Source of the DNA: Lachnospiraceae bacterium
Lineage (GTDB): Bacteria; Bacillota_A; Clostridia; Lachnospirales; Lachnospiraceae
DNA: 5,818 nt
NCBI GenBank assembly: GCA_017523185.1
Contig: JAFWXB010000012.1
Coordinates: 1-5,818, forward strand
Direction: 5' to 3'
In this document: piece by piece, positions 1 through 5,803 of the stretch
Layout: each line of letters starts with the position of its first letter
Position numbering within the stretch: the stretch's first letter is position 1
Program-made: the position numbers and the translations under genes
The notes under the pieces: generated by a model
What the model saw: the letters and a program-made list of their open reading frames with translations, nothing else
Told to the model about the DNA's origin: nothing
The model's database searches: none

Positions 1-21
1 AATAGAAATTGCAAATCACTA

Positions 22-64
22 TATATAGAATGTATAAAAATTAAAATACTATTGATTCTATATA
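22..64. repeat. 10-bp inverted repeat just downstream of the leftward promoter
   Basis: TATATAGAAT at 22-31 is matched perfectly by ATTCTATATA at 55-64, with a 23-nt spacer. The repeat begins just past the -10 box of the minus-strand promoter at 74-102, so it would cover the start site and early leader of whatever gene lies to the left. It could be an operator or a weak RNA stem. The sequence is almost pure A/T, so chance is a real alternative. Confidence 0.3.
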
Positions 65-73
65 CAAAACTTA

Positions 74-102
74 ATTATGCTTTTTTGATTTGTATTTGTC
101 AA
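74..102 (-). promoter_or_regulatory. Sigma-A type promoter firing left out of the window
   Basis: Read on the minus strand, TTGACA (102-97) is followed by a 17-nt spacer and CATAAT (79-74). That is a perfect -35 and a 5/6 -10 at ideal spacing. It lies beyond the scfA terminator and predicts a start site near position 67. No ribosome-binding site or start codon is visible in the remaining 66 nt, so the gene it serves starts outside the window. The SCIFF maturase gene is an obvious candidate by family context, but this cannot be seen here. Confidence 0.6.
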
Positions 103-216
103 CTCAAATCTTGTTATATGAAAAATAAATCACACTATAACAAATCTCATCTATCTTCTTTTTCAATTAAATATTTTTTTAAATACAATTATTAAACAAA
201 CTACAAAAATTCACAT

Positions 217-250
217 AAAAAACGACCGTACGCATTGCGAAACGGTCGTT
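217..250 (-). terminator. Intrinsic terminator of scfA
   Basis: Nine-bp perfect stem: AACGACCGT at 221-229 pairs with ACGGTCGTT at 242-250. The 12-nt loop itself contains a CGC/GCG mini-stem (231-233/237-239). On the minus strand the stem runs into a U tract formed by the A run at 217-222, which is the canonical rho-independent arrangement. It begins 26 nt after the scfA stop codon. The GC content of the stem stands out against very AT-rich surroundings. Confidence 0.9.
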
Positions 251-276
251 ATCTTATGTAATTTTCAATTATTTTA

Positions 277-420
277 TTATTTGCATTGTTCGCAAGTCTG
301 GTTTCCTACTGTACAAGAAGTTTTGCAAGCTGATTGGCAAGATGTCTGACATTCTCCACAACCACCTTTTTTAATTGTGTTTTGTAATTTTCTTGTATTT
401 AATGTTTTTACGTGTTTCAT
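277..420 (-). CDS. scfA: SCIFF ranthipeptide precursor (six-cysteine-in-forty-five family) with an extra cysteine
   Basis: Translating the minus strand from ATG at 420-418 gives 47 residues. They begin MKHVKTLNTRKLQNTIKKGG and then have a Cys-rich core at C21, C24, C28, C32, C36, C43 and C46. The leader MKHVKTLNT, the GGCGECQTSCQSACKTSCTVGNQ core and the length are hallmarks of SCIFF peptides. In this family a partner radical SAM/SPASM enzyme (ScfB, CteB in Clostridium thermocellum) forms Cys-to-Thr thioether bridges. The C32/T37 pair, which I recall as the CteA crosslink, is conserved here. The start is supported by AAAGGAG 7 nt upstream. The usual peptide has six cysteines; here the C-terminus continues past C43 as EQCK, adding a seventh. 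A strong terminator follows directly and no maturase gene is visible in the 276 bp downstream. The mature peptide's role is unsettled; signalling has been proposed for some Clostridium SCIFFs. Identity is near certain, function is not. Confidence 0.95.
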   Translation of the reverse strand: MKHVKTLNTRKLQNTIKKGGCGECQTSCQSACKTSCTVGNQTCEQCK

Positions 421-444
421 AAAAAATTCTCCTTTAAAAATATA

Positions 445-473
445 ATTATATACTTAAAAGCGTATTCATGGAA
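445..473 (-). promoter_or_regulatory. Possible proximal promoter of scfA (weak)
   Basis: A perfect -10 TATAAT reads on the minus strand at 450-445 and would start transcription about 18 nt before the scfA start codon, leaving room for the AAAGGAG site. At 17-nt spacing the -35 position (473-468) reads TTCCAT, a poor match. No TGn extension is present. The local A/T richness makes this an uncertain call. Confidence 0.25.
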
Positions 474-561
474 TTTCATTACACTTTTTAGCCAATAAAT
501 TTTGTAAAACATCTAAAGCCATCTATATTTTTTATATTTACTTTATCTGCCTATCATTTAT

Positions 562-570
562 ATTATATCA
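562..570 (-). promoter_or_regulatory. Extended -10 promoter candidate for scfA
   Basis: Read on the minus strand, 570-562 is TGATATAAT, a perfect extended -10 (TGn plus TATAAT). The -35 position is weak (TTTTCT at 590-585). Transcription would begin near 555 and give scfA a leader of about 135 nt. The same nonamer occurs upstream of the binding-protein operon at 3848-3840. No strong terminator separates the chemoreceptor gene from scfA, so read-through from that operon is also possible. Confidence 0.45.
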
Positions 571-581
571 TAATGAAACAC

Positions 582-605
582 ATAAGAAAAGTCTTTTTTT
601 CTTAT
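582..605 (-). other. A/T-rich stem-loop overlapping the end of the chemoreceptor gene
   Basis: ATAAGAAAA (582-590) and TTTTCTTAT (597-605) form a perfect 9-bp stem with a 6-nt loop. It overlaps the stop codon of the chemoreceptor gene on the minus strand. The bases that follow on that strand read GTGTTTC, not a U run, and only two of the nine pairs... are not A/T at most, so it is a poor intrinsic terminator. It may protect the 3' end or mean nothing. Confidence 0.25.
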
Positions 606-2275
606 TGGAAACGTGAAGTAATTTCTTGTAATTGTTCTGCCGAATCTTTACAGTTTGTAGTTCTCTTAAATGTTTCCCCTGCAAGTCCCACAACATCTGT
701 TGTTTTTTCTGCAATATCACTTACACCAATAGAACATTCGCCAATATTACTACTAATTTCATCAATTGCACTTGCAATACTATTGATTCTTACACGTACA
801 TCATGAATCTGTTTGTTTGCCTGATTCATAAATTCTTCAATATTAAGTGCTGCATCTCCATAAATTTCACTTGCTTTGATAAATTCTTCATAATCTTCCA
901 TGACATTGTGTTCCATAAAGTCTAATGCTTCACTTAAACTTCTTGTTAAAATGCCTACAGAATCATTTACTTGTCCTGCAATTGTAAGAATATTCGCACT
1001 TGTTTGTGAGGTCTGATTTGCAAGTTTTGAAATTTCTCCTGCTACTACTGCAAAGCCTTTTCCTGCTTCTCCTGCTCTTGCAGCTTCAATAGAAGCATTC
1101 AAAGAAAGTAAGTTTGTTTCTTCTGCAATATTTTGAATTGCACTTGCAAGTGAGTTAATCGTCTGTACATCTTTTGCACGAATAATTGCTTCTTCTGAAT
1201 CACGACGAATATTTCCAAATACTGCAATTGTTTTATCACTTGCTTGTTTTGTCTTATGACGAATTTCTTGTGCTTTATCCATAATTTCTTCTGTAAGGTC
1301 TGTTCCTTTTTGAATTTCATCTGCTACTAAAGAAACATTTTCATTCATTTCCTGAATATTGTTATTTACAGATTCTGCTGAACGAGAAGTTTGTTCCATA
1401 CTTGCTGCTAATTCTTCACTTGTTGCAGAGTTATTTTCGGAAGCCTCATTTACCTTTTCTGAAATATCATATAAACTATTTGCTCCATCTACAAGTACAC
1501 CTGAAATATCGTTCAATTCCCCAACAATTCCAGAAAGTGTTTTTTGCATTTGTTTTACGGCATTTGCCATACGACCAACTTCATCTTTTGTACGTGGAAT
1601 TTCATGTTTGGAAGTCATCTTTAATTCGGAAATATCGTTAATAACTTCTGTTAATACCATAATTGGTTTTGTAATAAAACGTGTTACAATATAACCAACC
1701 ATAATACCTAATACTAATAAAATAGTTCCTACAATAATACAATACTTATTAATAAGCATAACCGGTTCCATAACATCTTCGGTATCTGCTTGTACTACAA
1801 CAACCCAATCATTTACGGTACACATAAACGCAAGATATACATCTTTTCCATCTACCGTAGTATGTCTTACATCTGCTGTAGTAATATAACCCGTTTTTAA
1901 AGTATCTAATACTTCTTTTACAACAGGATTATCCGAAATCTTTGTTCCAATCTTTTCTTTTTCCTGATTATATAAATATGTACCATCTGTATCTACCAAA
2001 TAGCAAGTACTCGAATCCATGGTATCAATACCTACATTATTTAAAATATACTGCAAACGCACACTCATATCATTTCTTTCACTATCTCCATAGAAACTTT
2101 CATATAATGTATCCGAAGCAGAAATACAAGTATCATATAAGTAACTTTCACACAATTCTACAATATTTTGACGATTAATAATATAAGATACAATTAAAAG
2201 TCCAACAATTAAAATACTTGATGTAAAAGTCAAAAGTGTTGTCACTTTTTGTCGAATAGATAATCCCCTTTTCAT
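602..2275 (-). CDS. Methyl-accepting chemotaxis protein (Cache-like sensor, HAMP, MA domain)
   Basis: This 557-residue transmembrane chemoreceptor would relay ligand occupancy to CheA/CheW and so bias flagellar rotation. TM1 is at about residues 11-33. A 140-residue extracellular sensor region (about 36-176), probably Cache-like, carries [12 protein letters not shown] (92-103) and NDWVVVVQ (155-162). TM2 is at about 178-201. A HAMP domain follows, with P204 and DEVGRM (231-236), then a long coiled-coil signalling domain. The hairpin tip that binds CheA/CheW is unmistakable at 386-412 ([20 protein letters not shown] and on to FAVVA). There is no C-terminal CheR/CheB tethering pentapeptide; the protein ends in SRFQ. 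The start is fixed by AAGGAGGAG immediately upstream, which overlaps the stop codon of the solute-binding protein gene 10 bp away, implying co-transcription and translational coupling. Ligand specificity cannot be read from the sequence; a sugar presented by the neighbouring lipoprotein is an inference. Confidence 0.93.
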   Translation of the reverse strand: MKRGLSIRQKVTTLLTFTSSILIVGLLIVSYIINRQNIVELCESYLYDTCISASDTLYESFYGDSERNDMSVRLQYILNNVGIDTMDSSTCYLVDTDGTYLYNQEKEKIGTKISDNPVVKEVLDTLKTGYITTADVRHTTVDGKDVYLAFMCTVNDWVVVVQADTEDVMEPVMLINKYCIIVGTILLVLGIMVGYIVTRFITKPIMVLTEVINDISELKMTSKHEIPRTKDEVGRMANAVKQMQKTLSGIVGELNDISGVLVDGANSLYDISEKVNEASENNSATSEELAASMEQTSRSAESVNNNIQEMNENVSLVADEIQKGTDLTEEIMDKAQEIRHKTKQASDKTIAVFGNIRRDSEEAIIRAKDVQTINSLASAIQNIAEETNLLSLNASIEAARAGEAGKGFAVVAGEISKLANQTSQTSANILTIAGQVNDSVGILTRSLSEALDFMEHNVMEDYEEFIKASEIYGDAALNIEEFMNQANKQIHDVRVRINSIASAIDEISSNIGECSIGVSDIAEKTTDVVGLAGETFKRTTNCKDSAEQLQEITSRFQ

Positions 2276-2278
2276 CTT

Positions 2279-2288
2279 CTCCTCCTTA
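2279..2288 (-). promoter_or_regulatory. Ribosome-binding site overlapping the upstream stop codon
   Basis: On the minus strand the solute-binding protein stop TAA (2288-2286) runs directly into AAGGAGGAG (2287-2279), a near-perfect Shine-Dalgarno sequence placed just before the chemoreceptor ATG (2275-2273). Ribosomes finishing the first gene would sit on the initiation site of the second. This supports translational coupling and a fairly fixed ratio of the two products. Confidence 0.8.
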
Positions 2289-3605
2289 TTGTTCTGCTTT
2301 TTCTTTTGCCCAACGGTCTTTTACAAATTTTTCTACTGCACTAAAATCCTGTTCACCTTTACAATAGGCAAGAAGATTTGTTCCTAAATTATCTTTAAAT
2401 GATTGACTTGGAAATGCAGTAAAATTCCAACTTACAGAAGTAAGAGAACTATCATTCATATAAGAAATTACTTCTTGTGCCAATGGGTCAGACGGACTTT
2501 CCGATTCTGAAAATGTATTAAATGGAGAAATAAAACCAAGTTGATTTGTAACATAATCTTTTCCAATATCTGAACTATATACCCATTCCATGAATGCAAT
2601 TGCAGCTTCTTTTTCTTCTTCGGTTGCCATAGAATTGACACAAATATAATTTTCTGTACCAATACAAAGCCCTTGTGTTTCTTCTCCTGCTACACCTGTA
2701 TAAATTGGAAGAAATTTACAATGTTCTTTCCCTACTACATTCCCTTCGATAGATGCAATTTGTCCCCAACCCCAATTTCCATTTTGCACCATTGCACATT
2801 GTCCTAATGCAAACTCACGCATGGAATCATCTGTTTTCTTTTTTACAAGTTGTGATTTATCAGTACAAGAATTATTCAAATACAAATCAAAGATATTTTT
2901 ATAATTTCCTGCATATGTAAAATCCAATATATCTGTATCTGATACGCCTTTATCTTTAAATTCATAATAAATTGGAAGATTTGCTAAGTGTGTCTGCCAA
3001 CGCCAATCTTCTCCTGCTGCAAAAGAAGTAGAAGCAAATACACCTTGAATACCTAATTGCCCTTTTAATCGAGTCATATCTTCTACAACTAACTTTAATT
3101 TTTCATAATTATTCACTTCCTCCATAGAAGTAAATGTAGTTGTCTTTGCAGGATGGTTAAAATATTGATACATAATTTCATCATTATAAATAATGCCATA
3201 TCCTTCTACTACATATGGAATTGCATATACCTTACTTCCATCTTGAACTGCCATATCTTTGTCAATGAGCCAAGAATATAAATTGGTATCACTTAAATCT
3301 TCACAATAATTTTTCCAAGTTTCATATCCAACGGGTCCATTAATTTGAAATAATGTTGGAGCATCTCGCTTTGCAATTTCTGATTTTAAGGTCTGTTCAT
3401 AATTTCCATTTGCAGCTGTTAAAATTTTAACTTCTACACCTGTTTCTTCTTCATATTCCTCTGCAATTTCTTCCCAAATATCTGCTGCTTCCGGTTTAAA
3501 ATTCAAATAATATACGCCAACTTCTGTTTCTTCTTTATTGTTACCACATCCCATAAGTAAACAACCTGCTACAAGAAATGTCGACAATAATTTTAAATAC
3601 CTCAT
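2286..3605 (-). CDS. Extracellular solute-binding lipoprotein, family 1 (sugar-binding type)
   Basis: This 439-residue protein has a lipoprotein signal: a short basic n-region (MRYLK), a hydrophobic stretch and LLMGC ending at C20. It would be lipid-anchored on the outer face of the membrane. The mature part has the bilobed family-1 layout: an N-lobe helix ([17 protein letters not shown], 44-60), the hinge-proximal segment [15 protein letters not shown] (127-141), and [14 protein letters not shown] (265-278), which matches the usual F-x-x-G-x-x-AM-x-x-x-G-x-W signature. Length fits carbohydrate-binding members. The ligand is unknown; an oligosaccharide is the likeliest class. The start has AAAGGAG 7 nt upstream. 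A chemoreceptor gene follows 10 bp later, and no permease or ATPase gene is adjacent on either side. It may therefore work as a sensor partner of the receptor, or share a permease encoded elsewhere. A second lipobox-like match, LVAGC (11-15), precedes the main one. Confidence 0.9.
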   Translation of the reverse strand: MRYLKLLSTFLVAGCLLMGCGNNKEETEVGVYYLNFKPEAADIWEEIAEEYEEETGVEVKILTAANGNYEQTLKSEIAKRDAPTLFQINGPVGYETWKNYCEDLSDTNLYSWLIDKDMAVQDGSKVYAIPYVVEGYGIIYNDEIMYQYFNHPAKTTTFTSMEEVNNYEKLKLVVEDMTRLKGQLGIQGVFASTSFAAGEDWRWQTHLANLPIYYEFKDKGVSDTDILDFTYAGNYKNIFDLYLNNSCTDKSQLVKKKTDDSMREFALGQCAMVQNGNWGWGQIASIEGNVVGKEHCKFLPIYTGVAGEETQGLCIGTENYICVNSMATEEEKEAAIAFMEWVYSSDIGKDYVTNQLGFISPFNTFSESESPSDPLAQEVISYMNDSSLTSVSWNFTAFPSQSFKDNLGTNLLAYCKGEQDFSAVEKFVKDRWAKEKAEQ

Positions 3606-3753
3606 ATTTTTCTCCTTTATTTACGTTCTGTTTTTTTCATCCTTATAATATTTCTCAATTCTTATACGTTTTTCTCCTTTTCCTATTTCTTATTCCCAAA
3701 CTACATAATCTCTTTGCAAAACACAGAATTCCCTTTTTATCCCCATTCTAAAT

Positions 3754-3812
3754 AAAACTCTCTATCAAACATTTACACTCATATAATTTGTAAATACTTA
3801 TAAGAGGGTTTT
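3754..3812 (-). promoter_or_regulatory. Long imperfect hairpin in the operon leader
   Basis: On the minus strand, AAAACCCTCT (3812-3803) pairs with AGAGAGTTTT (3763-3754) with one C-A mismatch. Inside it, ATTTACA pairs perfectly with TGTAAAT around an 11-nt loop. Between the two stems, TAAGT and GTTTG can add five pairs including G-U wobbles, leaving a 2x2 internal loop. The whole 59-nt element gives about 21 pairs. It is followed by ATTTAG, which is only weakly U-rich. It could be an attenuator, a read-through terminator of the upstream membrane-protein gene, an mRNA stabiliser or an operator. It falls inside the transcript only if the distal promoter at 3840-3848 is used. Confidence 0.45.
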
Positions 3813-3825
3813 GTTCTGCATTCAA
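3797..3825 (-). promoter_or_regulatory. Proximal promoter candidate for the binding-protein/chemoreceptor operon
   Basis: On the minus strand, TTGAAT (3825-3820) is followed by exactly 17 nt and TATAAG (3802-3797), matching 4/6 and 5/6 of the sigma-A consensus. Transcription would start near 3790, giving a leader of about 185 nt. The -10 lies within the left arm region of the hairpin at 3754-3812, so a transcript from here would lack the complete hairpin. Confidence 0.45.
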
Positions 3826-3839
3826 ATATATGTTTACAC

Positions 3840-3848
3840 ATTATATCA
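3840..3848 (-). promoter_or_regulatory. Distal extended -10 promoter candidate for the binding-protein/chemoreceptor operon
   Basis: TGATATAAT reads on the minus strand at 3848-3840, a perfect extended -10. The -35 position has no good match (TAGTGA at 17 nt), which is tolerated by extended -10 promoters. The predicted start is near 3833, giving a leader of about 228 nt that contains the whole hairpin. The same nonamer occurs upstream of scfA at 570-562. Confidence 0.45.
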
Positions 3849-3920
3849 TTTTCGCTATTTTTTCACTAGCAAAATTCAACACTTTTTCTTTGTAATAATT
3901 CACGAAAATTTCCTTTAAAT

Positions 3921-4346
3921 TTAGGCTTTTTCACCAAATAGCATCTCTCCTAACACACTCCCACCTACTACTAAAATCCAAAGTAACATAAGCCTCACAT
4001 AATCTTTAATTGTATTTTGTAAACCAAATACAGATATGAAAATGAGAATCCCCATATAAACACTTCCAAGTATTATACCTTGTAATAGCTTTTTTCCAAA
4101 TCCACTTTTTTTATCGAAATACAGACTTCGTTCAGATGTATCTGTACTCCCGTTTTCTGTTCTTTGCCGTTTTCCATACAACATTCCACCAAAAATACCT
4201 GTCAATATATACACAAATGTAATCAACAGCATTGCCATATCTGCCTGCCACTTAAAAATATAAGTACAAATACTTACAAGAAACAATAATAAGACAGATG
4301 TAATTGCCATAAATAAAATAGATACTATAATTTGTTTTATTTTCAT
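3921..4346 (-). CDS. Small four-helix membrane protein, TIGR04086-like
   Basis: Starting at ATG 4346-4344 gives 141 residues, preceded by AAAAGG about 8 nt upstream. A longer reading begins at GTG 4427-4425 but has no ribosome-binding site and adds 27 polar residues with no family character, so I prefer the shorter form. Four hydrophobic helices are evident at about 6-30, 36-58 (ending GGMLYGKR), 87-108 and 117-137 (containing GGSVLGE). A polar cytoplasmic-type loop (59-86) rich in K, R, S and D lies between helices 2 and 3. Size, topology and the glycine-rich ends of helices 2 and 4 resemble the uncharacterised TIGR04086 membrane family of Firmicutes. From memory this family is often encoded near SCIFF peptide and SecDF/YajC genes in Clostridia. 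No enzymatic motif is visible and the function is unknown. Family assignment is by resemblance only. Confidence 0.75.
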   Translation of the reverse strand: MKIKQIIVSILFMAITSVLLLFLVSICTYIFKWQADMAMLLITFVYILTGIFGGMLYGKRQRTENGSTDTSERSLYFDKKSGFGKKLLQGIILGSVYMGILIFISVFGLQNTIKDYVRLMLLWILVVGGSVLGEMLFGEKA

Positions 4347-4425
4347 AAAAAAAGCCTTTTTTTTACTATATGCATCTAAAAAATTTTCAGAACAAATACC
4401 AAATGTATCTTTGCAACCCACATTC

Positions 4426-4441
4426 ACTATTTACAAATAGT
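4426..4441. repeat. Interrupted 16-bp palindrome upstream of the membrane protein gene
   Basis: ACTATTT (4426-4432) and AAATAGT (4435-4441) are perfect inverted arms around a central AC. The site sits about 80 nt upstream of the preferred start codon and downstream of the candidate promoter at 4521-4549. Its size and symmetry would suit a dimeric repressor site, but it could be chance in A/T-rich DNA. Confidence 0.3.
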
Positions 4442-4520
4442 CGAATATATGTTCACCATATTAACATTACTTTATTATCTTTTTATCTATTTATCAAATG
4501 TATTGTGTCCTCTAGTTTTA

Positions 4521-4549
4521 TTTATAGTAAATGCCAAACTGCAAACCAA
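4521..4549 (-). promoter_or_regulatory. Promoter candidate for the small membrane protein gene
   Basis: On the minus strand TTGGTT (4549-4544), a 17-nt spacer and TATAAA (4526-4521) form a moderate sigma-A promoter, 3/6 and 5/6 to consensus. It lies directly after the asnS terminator, which fits an independent transcription unit. The leader would be about 170 nt and include the palindrome at 4426-4441. Confidence 0.4.
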
Positions 4550-4574
4550 TACTATACCACTATATTTATTTATC

Positions 4575-4616
4575 AAAAAAATCCATGTATAACATCAATT
4601 GCTATACATGGATTTT
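4575..4616 (-). terminator. Intrinsic terminator of asnS
   Basis: A perfect 14-bp stem forms between 4578-4591 and 4603-4616, with an 11-nt loop (core ATCCATGTAT/ATACATGGAT). On the minus strand it ends in a seven-base U run encoded by the A run at 4575-4581. It begins 77 nt after the asnS stop codon. On the plus strand the following sequence is less U-rich, so it reads best as a minus-strand terminator separating asnS from the membrane-protein gene. Confidence 0.88.
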
Positions 4617-4693
4617 ATACTTATTTTCTATTTGTATGATTATGATTATAAAGAAATAAAATTTTTACATACATTGAAAACAATATTTTATCA

Positions 4694-5803
4694 TTATAAT
4701 TCACAATTATTTACTGTTCTTGGGAACGGAAGTACATCACGAATATTACTCATACCTGTTAAATACATTACGCAACGTTCAAATCCAAGTCCAAATCCTG
4801 CGTGTCTTGCAGAACCATATTTACGAAGGTCAAGATAGAATTTATAATCTTCTTCATTTAAGCCCATTTCTTTGATTCTGGCAAGAAGTTTATCATAATC
4901 ATCTTCACGCTGACTTCCACCGATAATTTCACCAATTCCAGGAACTAAACAGTCTACTGCTGCAACTGTTTTTCCGTCTTCATTTAATTTCATATAAAAT
5001 GCTTTAATATCCTTTGGATAATCTGTAACAAACACCGGACGTTTGAATACTTCTTCTGTTAAATATCTTTCATGTTCTGTCTGCAAATCACAGCCCCAAG
5101 ATACTTTGTAATCAAAGTTATCATTATTTTTTGAAAGAATATCAATTGCTTCTGTATAAGTTACTCTTGCAAAATCGTTACTTACTACATTTTCTAAACG
5201 GTCTAATAATCCTTTATCTACAAAGTTATTAAAAAATGCCATTTCTTCCGGTGCGTTTTCCAATACATAGTTAATAATGTATTTTAACATACTTTCTGCA
5301 AGCATCATATCATCTTGTAAATCTGCAAATGCAATTTCCGGTTCAATCATCCAAAATTCTGCTGCATGACGAGTAGTATTGGAGTTTTCAGCTCGGAATG
5401 TTGGTCCAAATGTGTAGATGTTTTTAAACGCCATAGCATAGGTTTCGCCATTTAACTGACCGGAAACTGTAAGATTTGTTGGCTTATTAAAAAAGTCTTT
5501 GCTAAAATCTACACTTCCATCTTCATTTTTTGGAAGATTGTTTAAATCCAAAGTTGTTACTTGGAACATTTCTCCGGCACCTTCACAATCACTTCCTGTA
5601 ATGATTGGTGTGTGTACATACACAAAGTCTCTTTCTTGGAAAAATTTGTGAATTGCATAAGCACATAAAGAACGTACACGGAATACTGCTTCAAATGTAT
5701 TTGTTCTTGCTCTTAAATGTGAAATAGTTCTTAAATATTCAAATGTATGACGTTTTTTCTGTAATGGATAATCCGGGGTTTTCCATTCTCCGAAAGACCT
5801 AAT
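4694..5803 (-). CDS. asnS: Asparaginyl-tRNA synthetase, C-terminal part (N-terminus missing, frame broken near the edge)
   Basis: This class II aminoacyl-tRNA synthetase charges tRNA-Asn with asparagine in the cytoplasm. About 369 in-frame residues are present of a family length near 460. The visible part begins around [19 protein letters not shown], passes motif 1 ([18 protein letters not shown]), [22 protein letters not shown], motif 2 ([21 protein letters not shown]), [19 protein letters not shown] and [12 protein letters not shown], and ends with motif 3 ([15 protein letters not shown]) and DVLPFPRT. The catalytic core is therefore complete. The N-terminal OB-fold anticodon-binding domain lies beyond the right edge. 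The frame does not start at the internal GTG (5623-5621): family-conserved sequence continues upstream of it to about 5779. Further upstream the frame meets TGA at 5806-5804, where an unbroken asnS should stay open. A different frame is open there to the edge. This suggests a one-base loss (or two-base gain) or an error at a sequence end. Confidence 0.93.
   Translation of the reverse strand: MRSFGEWKTPDYPLQKKRHTFEYLRTISHLRARTNTFEAVFRVRSLCAYAIHKFFQERDFVYVHTPIITGSDCEGAGEMFQVTTLDLNNLPKNEDGSVDFSKDFFNKPTNLTVSGQLNGETYAMAFKNIYTFGPTFRAENSNTTRHAAEFWMIEPEIAFADLQDDMMLAESMLKYIINYVLENAPEEMAFFNNFVDKGLLDRLENVVSNDFARVTYTEAIDILSKNNDNFDYKVSWGCDLQTEHERYLTEEVFKRPVFVTDYPKDIKAFYMKLNEDGKTVAAVDCLVPGIGEIIGGSQREDDYDKLLARIKEMGLNEEDYKFYLDLRKYGSARHAGFGLGFERCVMYLTGMSNIRDVLPFPRTVNNCEL

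Larger units (their letters stand above)
3606..3920. other. Intergenic region: long leader of the binding-protein/chemoreceptor operon
   Basis: This 315-bp stretch has no credible gene. It contains two candidate minus-strand promoters (3840-3848 and 3797-3825), a long imperfect hairpin (3754-3812) and the AAAGGAG site of the lipoprotein gene (about 3613-3619). A seven-codon mini-ORF (MKKTERK) ends in a TAA that runs into that Shine-Dalgarno sequence, but it lacks a well-placed site of its own. No convincing intrinsic terminator with a full U run follows the membrane-protein gene that ends at 3921. Confidence 0.6.
4347..4693. other. Intergenic region between asnS and the small membrane protein gene
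   Basis: This 347-bp A/T-rich stretch has no credible gene on either strand; the open frames there are short, lack ribosome-binding sites and show no protein-like composition. It holds the asnS terminator (4575-4616), a candidate promoter for the membrane-protein gene (4521-4549), a weaker alternative (TTGATA at 4497-4492, 17 nt, TAAAGT at 4474-4469) and an interrupted palindrome (4426-4441). Confidence 0.6.

Noticed and set aside
573..2178. Plus-strand open frames opposite the chemoreceptor gene
   Set aside because: Their translations are rich in Cys, Phe, Ile and Ser as expected for the antisense of A/T-rich coding DNA. They match no family I know, and the opposite frame has an unambiguous full-length domain structure.
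3624..3647. Seven-codon upstream ORF (MKKTERK) whose stop meets the lipoprotein gene's ribosome-binding site
   Set aside because: It has no properly spaced Shine-Dalgarno sequence and no codon pattern suggesting a leader peptide. It is most likely incidental.
3606..3920. Flagellar sigma-D promoter ahead of the chemoreceptor operon
   Set aside because: I looked for the TAAA and CGATA-type elements at the usual spacing on the minus strand and found no match; the visible candidates are of sigma-A type.
4347..4427. Extended N-terminus of the small membrane protein, starting at GTG 4427-4425
   Set aside because: There is no ribosome-binding site before the GTG, the added 27 residues are low-complexity and polar, and the internal ATG at 4346-4344 has AAAAGG upstream and begins directly with the basic residues preceding helix 1.
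4370..4838. Plus-strand frames across the asnS/membrane-protein intergenic region
   Set aside because: They cross the asnS terminator and the end of asnS on the other strand, have no ribosome-binding sites and show no recognisable protein features.
4694..5623. asnS as a 309-residue protein starting at GTG 5623-5621
   Set aside because: Sequence typical of asparaginyl-tRNA synthetase, including the HLRARTN and FRVRS segments, continues in frame upstream of this codon, so it is an internal valine.
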